A stretch of DNA of 45,366 bases from positions 26,529-71,894 of the forward strand of contig JANRBI010000176.1 of assembly GCA_030727625.1 (NCBI GenBank), given 5' to 3'. The notes under the pieces were generated by a model. That model did no database searches and was not told the origin of the DNA. It saw only the letters and a program-made list of their open reading frames with translations. Source of the DNA: Salibacteraceae bacterium. GTDB lineage: Bacteria; Bacteroidota; Bacteroidia; Flavobacteriales_G; Salibacteraceae. This document shows positions 43,314 through 45,366 of this stretch, one piece after another (the first letter of the stretch is position 1; every line of letters starts with the position of its first letter). The translations under genes and the position numbers were made by a program.

Positions 43314-44744
43314 CTACTTGGGTTTTAATTCTTTGATTTTATACTTGAGCGCAGACACCAAAACGGTTATGATGGGGCTGATGATGCAGAAAAAAGCGAA
43401 TGGAGCATAGGCCTTGGTGGCAACGCCCAAAACGCCAGCTTGCGCGGCTCCGCAAGTGTTGTAAGGAATGAGTACCGAAGTAACGGTTCCTGCATCTTCG
43501 AGGGTTCGGCTCAAGTTTTCTGGAGCTAAACCTTGATCTGCATAGGCTTTGGCATACATTTTACCTGGAACTACAATGGCCAAATACTGGTCGCTGGCAG
43601 TAGCATTCATAATGATAGAACTGGCTGCTGTAGTAGTAACCAAACCTGTGCGGCCGCTTACTAAAGTGAGAAGCGACTTGGTGATGGAAGCGAGAAATCC
43701 TGCTTTTTCCATAATTCCACCAAAAATCATGGCGCAGATGATCAGCCAAATGGTGTTGAGCATGCCTTTCATGCCGCCTGTGCTGAGTAAATCTGCCAGA
43801 ATGGGATTGTCTGAAGGAATTGAAAAGTCGCTGCCGAGGGCGCGCAAAGAGAGTTGGTAAAGGTTTGCGTCACCCGTATTTACAAGTAATGTGTTGAGAA
43901 TATCTGCTTGAAAAAAGAGGCCAAACAAAATGCCTAATACTGCGCCCACTGCCAATGCGGGCACAGCTGGTATACGCTTCATAATCATTAATATAACCAC
44001 CACCGGAACAAGAAAAAGCCATGGAGAAAGGTTGATGGTGCTGCTGAGCGCATGCTCAAGCTCGGCTACTTGATCGGGTTTGTAATCGCTTTGGTTGGTA
44101 AGCCCGATGATGAGAAAGATGATTAATGTGAGGATGATACTTGGAATAGTGGTAATGGCCATGTACTTGATATGCTCGATTAAAGTGGCGCCAGAAACGG
44201 CAGGAGCAAGGTTAGTGGTATCAGAAAGTGGCGACATTTTATCGCCAAAGTATGCGCCTGAAATGATGGCGCCAGCGACAATACCTTCGCTAAAATTCAT
44301 GGCTTTGCCAATACCTAAAAGGGCAACGCCTATGGTTGCAATGGTTCCCCAACTGCTGCCTGTTGCTACAGAAACTATAGCGCAAAGAATGACTGAAGAA
44401 ACGAGGAAATAATCTGGACTTAAGATTTTTAAGCCATAATAAATCATGGCTGGAACTATGCCGCTAAAGAGCCAGCTTCCTGATAGACTTCCGATAAGCA
44501 AGAGAATGAGAATGGCGGGAATGGCTTGAAGTATGTTCTCGTTTACACCATGAAGCAAGACTTCGAAGCCGGTGTTTCTGAATTTTGCAATGAGCCCAGC
44601 AACAGCTGCTGCACTTAACAATGCCAGCTGGTTTGAAAAAGAAAGTGCGTCATCACCAAAAAAGTAAACGTTTAGCGCCAACAAGCCCACTAAGACGATT
44701 AACGGGAAAAGCGCAATGATGAGTGGAGTACTTTTTTGTTCCAT
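43314..44744 (-). CDS. nhaC: Na+/H+ antiporter NhaC family
   Basis: 476-residue inner-membrane protein with about 12 helices. NhaC features: SVATGSSWGTIATIGVALLGIG, the AIISGAYFGDKMSPLSDTTN motif with the ion-binding Asp residues, and a C-terminal repeat with NATASDQYLAIVVPGKMY and AGTVTSVLIPYNTCGAAQ. The gene product exchanges Na+ and H+; some relatives carry malate or lactate. The start ATG at 44744 gives a normal length. It lies 29 bases or so below the terminator of the DUF5723 gene and has no co-directional partner in close range downstream. Confidence 0.9.
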   Translation of the reverse strand: MEQKSTPLIIALFPLIVLVGLLALNVYFFGDDALSFSNQLALLSAAAVAGLIAKFRNTGFEVLLHGVNENILQAIPAILILLLIGSLSGSWLFSGIVPAMIYYGLKILSPDYFLVSSVILCAIVSVATGSSWGTIATIGVALLGIGKAMNFSEGIVAGAIISGAYFGDKMSPLSDTTNLAPAVSGATLIEHIKYMAITTIPSIILTLIIFLIIGLTNQSDYKPDQVAELEHALSSTINLSPWLFLVPVVVILMIMKRIPAVPALAVGAVLGILFGLFFQADILNTLLVNTGDANLYQLSLRALGSDFSIPSDNPILADLLSTGGMKGMLNTIWLIICAMIFGGIMEKAGFLASITKSLLTLVSGRTGLVTTTAASSIIMNATASDQYLAIVVPGKMYAKAYADQGLAPENLSRTLEDAGTVTSVLIPYNTCGAAQAGVLGVATKAYAPFAFFCIISPIITVLVSALKYKIKELKPK

Positions 44745-44773
44745 TTAGCGAATATGCAATTTTCAAGATTAGG

Positions 44774-44803
44774 AAATAAAAAAGGCCGCTCAATTGAGTG
44801 GCC
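44774..44803 (-). terminator. intrinsic terminator of the DUF5723-type gene
   Basis: On the minus strand GGCCACTC-AATT-GAGCGGCC (44784-44803) folds as a stem with one mismatch-tolerant A/G position and is followed by T6. It lies 26 bases after the stop of the beta-barrel gene and before nhaC. Confidence 0.85.
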
Positions 44804-44829
44804 TTCCTTCATTATAAGCTATGTGAATT

Positions 44830-45366
44830 TTAGAAGCTTCGTTTCTCCTTGTTGGCTTTCTTGTCATGACCAAAGACTAAGTTCATACCAAAGCGCGCAT
44901 GAACATATCTTGTTGATGCTGGCGATAATGCAAAAATATTGTCTGTGATAAAGTGAAATTGAACAGGGAAAATATTGAAGCTTAGCCCAACACCAAGATT
45001 GGTATATGAACCATTGTAGGTATTATATGCAGCTGTAGCACCAAGCCATTTGTACAATCTAAAATTATACGAGAGCGAAACTGCTGGTTTGAATTGCCTT
45101 GCAATTATTTGCCCTGAAAGCAATACTGCAACACTTTGTCTCTTAGTAAAGGCATAGCGAGCGCCAAGGTTAAATTTAGCTCCAATGCCTGTAGAGTAGG
45201 GATTGAAAGTGGTGTCTGGCGTAAATGCAGCTAATAAAGTATCTCTAAGTTGGTTCAACTGATTAGCAACGCTATCCTCGGCAGTTTGGCCAGTTGCATT
45301 TTGGTTATTAAGTAATTCATCTTCAAAACCGGAAATTCCTTTAAAATCGATTTGAAAGTCGTTGGC
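44830..45366 (-). CDS. DUF5723-like outer-membrane protein, C-terminal part (runs off the window)
   Basis: The frame is open from 44830 to the right edge with no stop, so the 178 residues seen are the C-terminal portion of a larger gene. Strands typical of an outer-membrane barrel are visible: TGIGAKFNLGARYAFTKR, AVSLSYNFRLYKWLGATAAY, TNLGVGLSFN, FHFITDNIFAL and HARFGMNLVFG. The DN-x-FAL...RFGMNLVFG pattern is the one I associate with DUF5723 proteins of Bacteroidota, some of which are linked to the type IX secretion substrate PorV/SprA systems by co-occurrence only. A terminator follows. Confidence 0.75.
   Translation of the reverse strand, partial: ANDFQIDFKGISGFEDELLNNQNATGQTAEDSVANQLNQLRDTLLAAFTPDTTFNPYSTGIGAKFNLGARYAFTKRQSVAVLLSGQIIARQFKPAVSLSYNFRLYKWLGATAAYNTYNGSYTNLGVGLSFNIFPVQFHFITDNIFALSPASTRYVHARFGMNLVFGHDKKANKEKRSF

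Noticed and set aside
1-45366. Defence system, CRISPR, prophage, integrative element or biosynthetic cluster
   Set aside because: No nuclease/toxin pairs, integrase, transposase, direct-repeat array, tRNA attachment site or modular synthase is visible; the gene content is housekeeping and envelope functions.

Overview
The window looks like ordinary chromosome of a member of the Bacteroidota, most likely a Flavobacteriales lineage. The grounds are protein families that are typical of that phylum: a PD40/Ig-like/OmpA cell-envelope protein, a DUF5723-type outer-membrane protein, a DUF4920 lipoprotein, MbnP-like lipoproteins, EGF-like lipoproteins, a TamB protein and a fused alpha/beta 2-oxoacid dehydrogenase E1. 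Start codons lack convincing Shine-Dalgarno sequences. A few upstream regions carry the Bacteroidota -7 box TAnnTTTG. I see no rRNA, tRNA, CRISPR array, transposase or phage gene. Gene density is very high: no gap without a gene exceeds 300 bases, and several neighbours share stop/start bases.

Layout. 53-5052: a methyltransferase, a periplasmic thioredoxin-like protein, two overlapping MbnP-like lipoproteins, an orphan Hpt phosphotransfer protein and a beta-barrel protein. 5056-10561: tsaD and a large TamB-like gene, divergent across 22 bp, both with non-ATG starts. 10796-14598: two short-chain dehydrogenases facing an alkylglycerol-monooxygenase-like enzyme and a seven-helix membrane protein, plausibly a lipid-modifying group. 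14737-21342: SRAP/HMCES-type DNA-protein crosslink protein, pirin with a coupled partner, rluF, an AEC transporter, a pentapeptide-repeat protein, a small membrane protein and a DbpA-like RNA helicase. 21484-25328: a four-gene minus-strand run (methyltransferase, beta-barrel protein, THUMP rRNA methyltransferase, class III aminotransferase). 25475-31873: yebC, a vWA-like secreted protein, then a translationally coupled trio of secreted PIG-L deacetylase, a 35-residue membrane peptide and a sodium:solute symporter. 31944-38943: a large OmpA-family protein, an eIF1/SUI1 homologue, a lipid kinase, and an envelope cluster of three EGF-like lipoproteins around a helical lipoprotein. 39066-45366: fused E1 dehydrogenase, DUF4920 lipoprotein, type II NADH dehydrogenase, NhaC antiporter and the C-terminal part of a DUF5723 protein.

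Most of the content is housekeeping and envelope biology. The points most worth a second look are: a long structured inverted-repeat element at 43159-43292 between ndh and nhaC; the 35-residue membrane peptide fused by stop/start overlaps between deacetylase and symporter; a perfect terminator hairpin lying over the predicted 5' end of the lipid kinase; heptamer TAG repeats after the helicase; and the EGF-lipoprotein family with a shared unassigned C-terminal domain. I found no defence, secretion or biosynthetic system that I can call clearly new.
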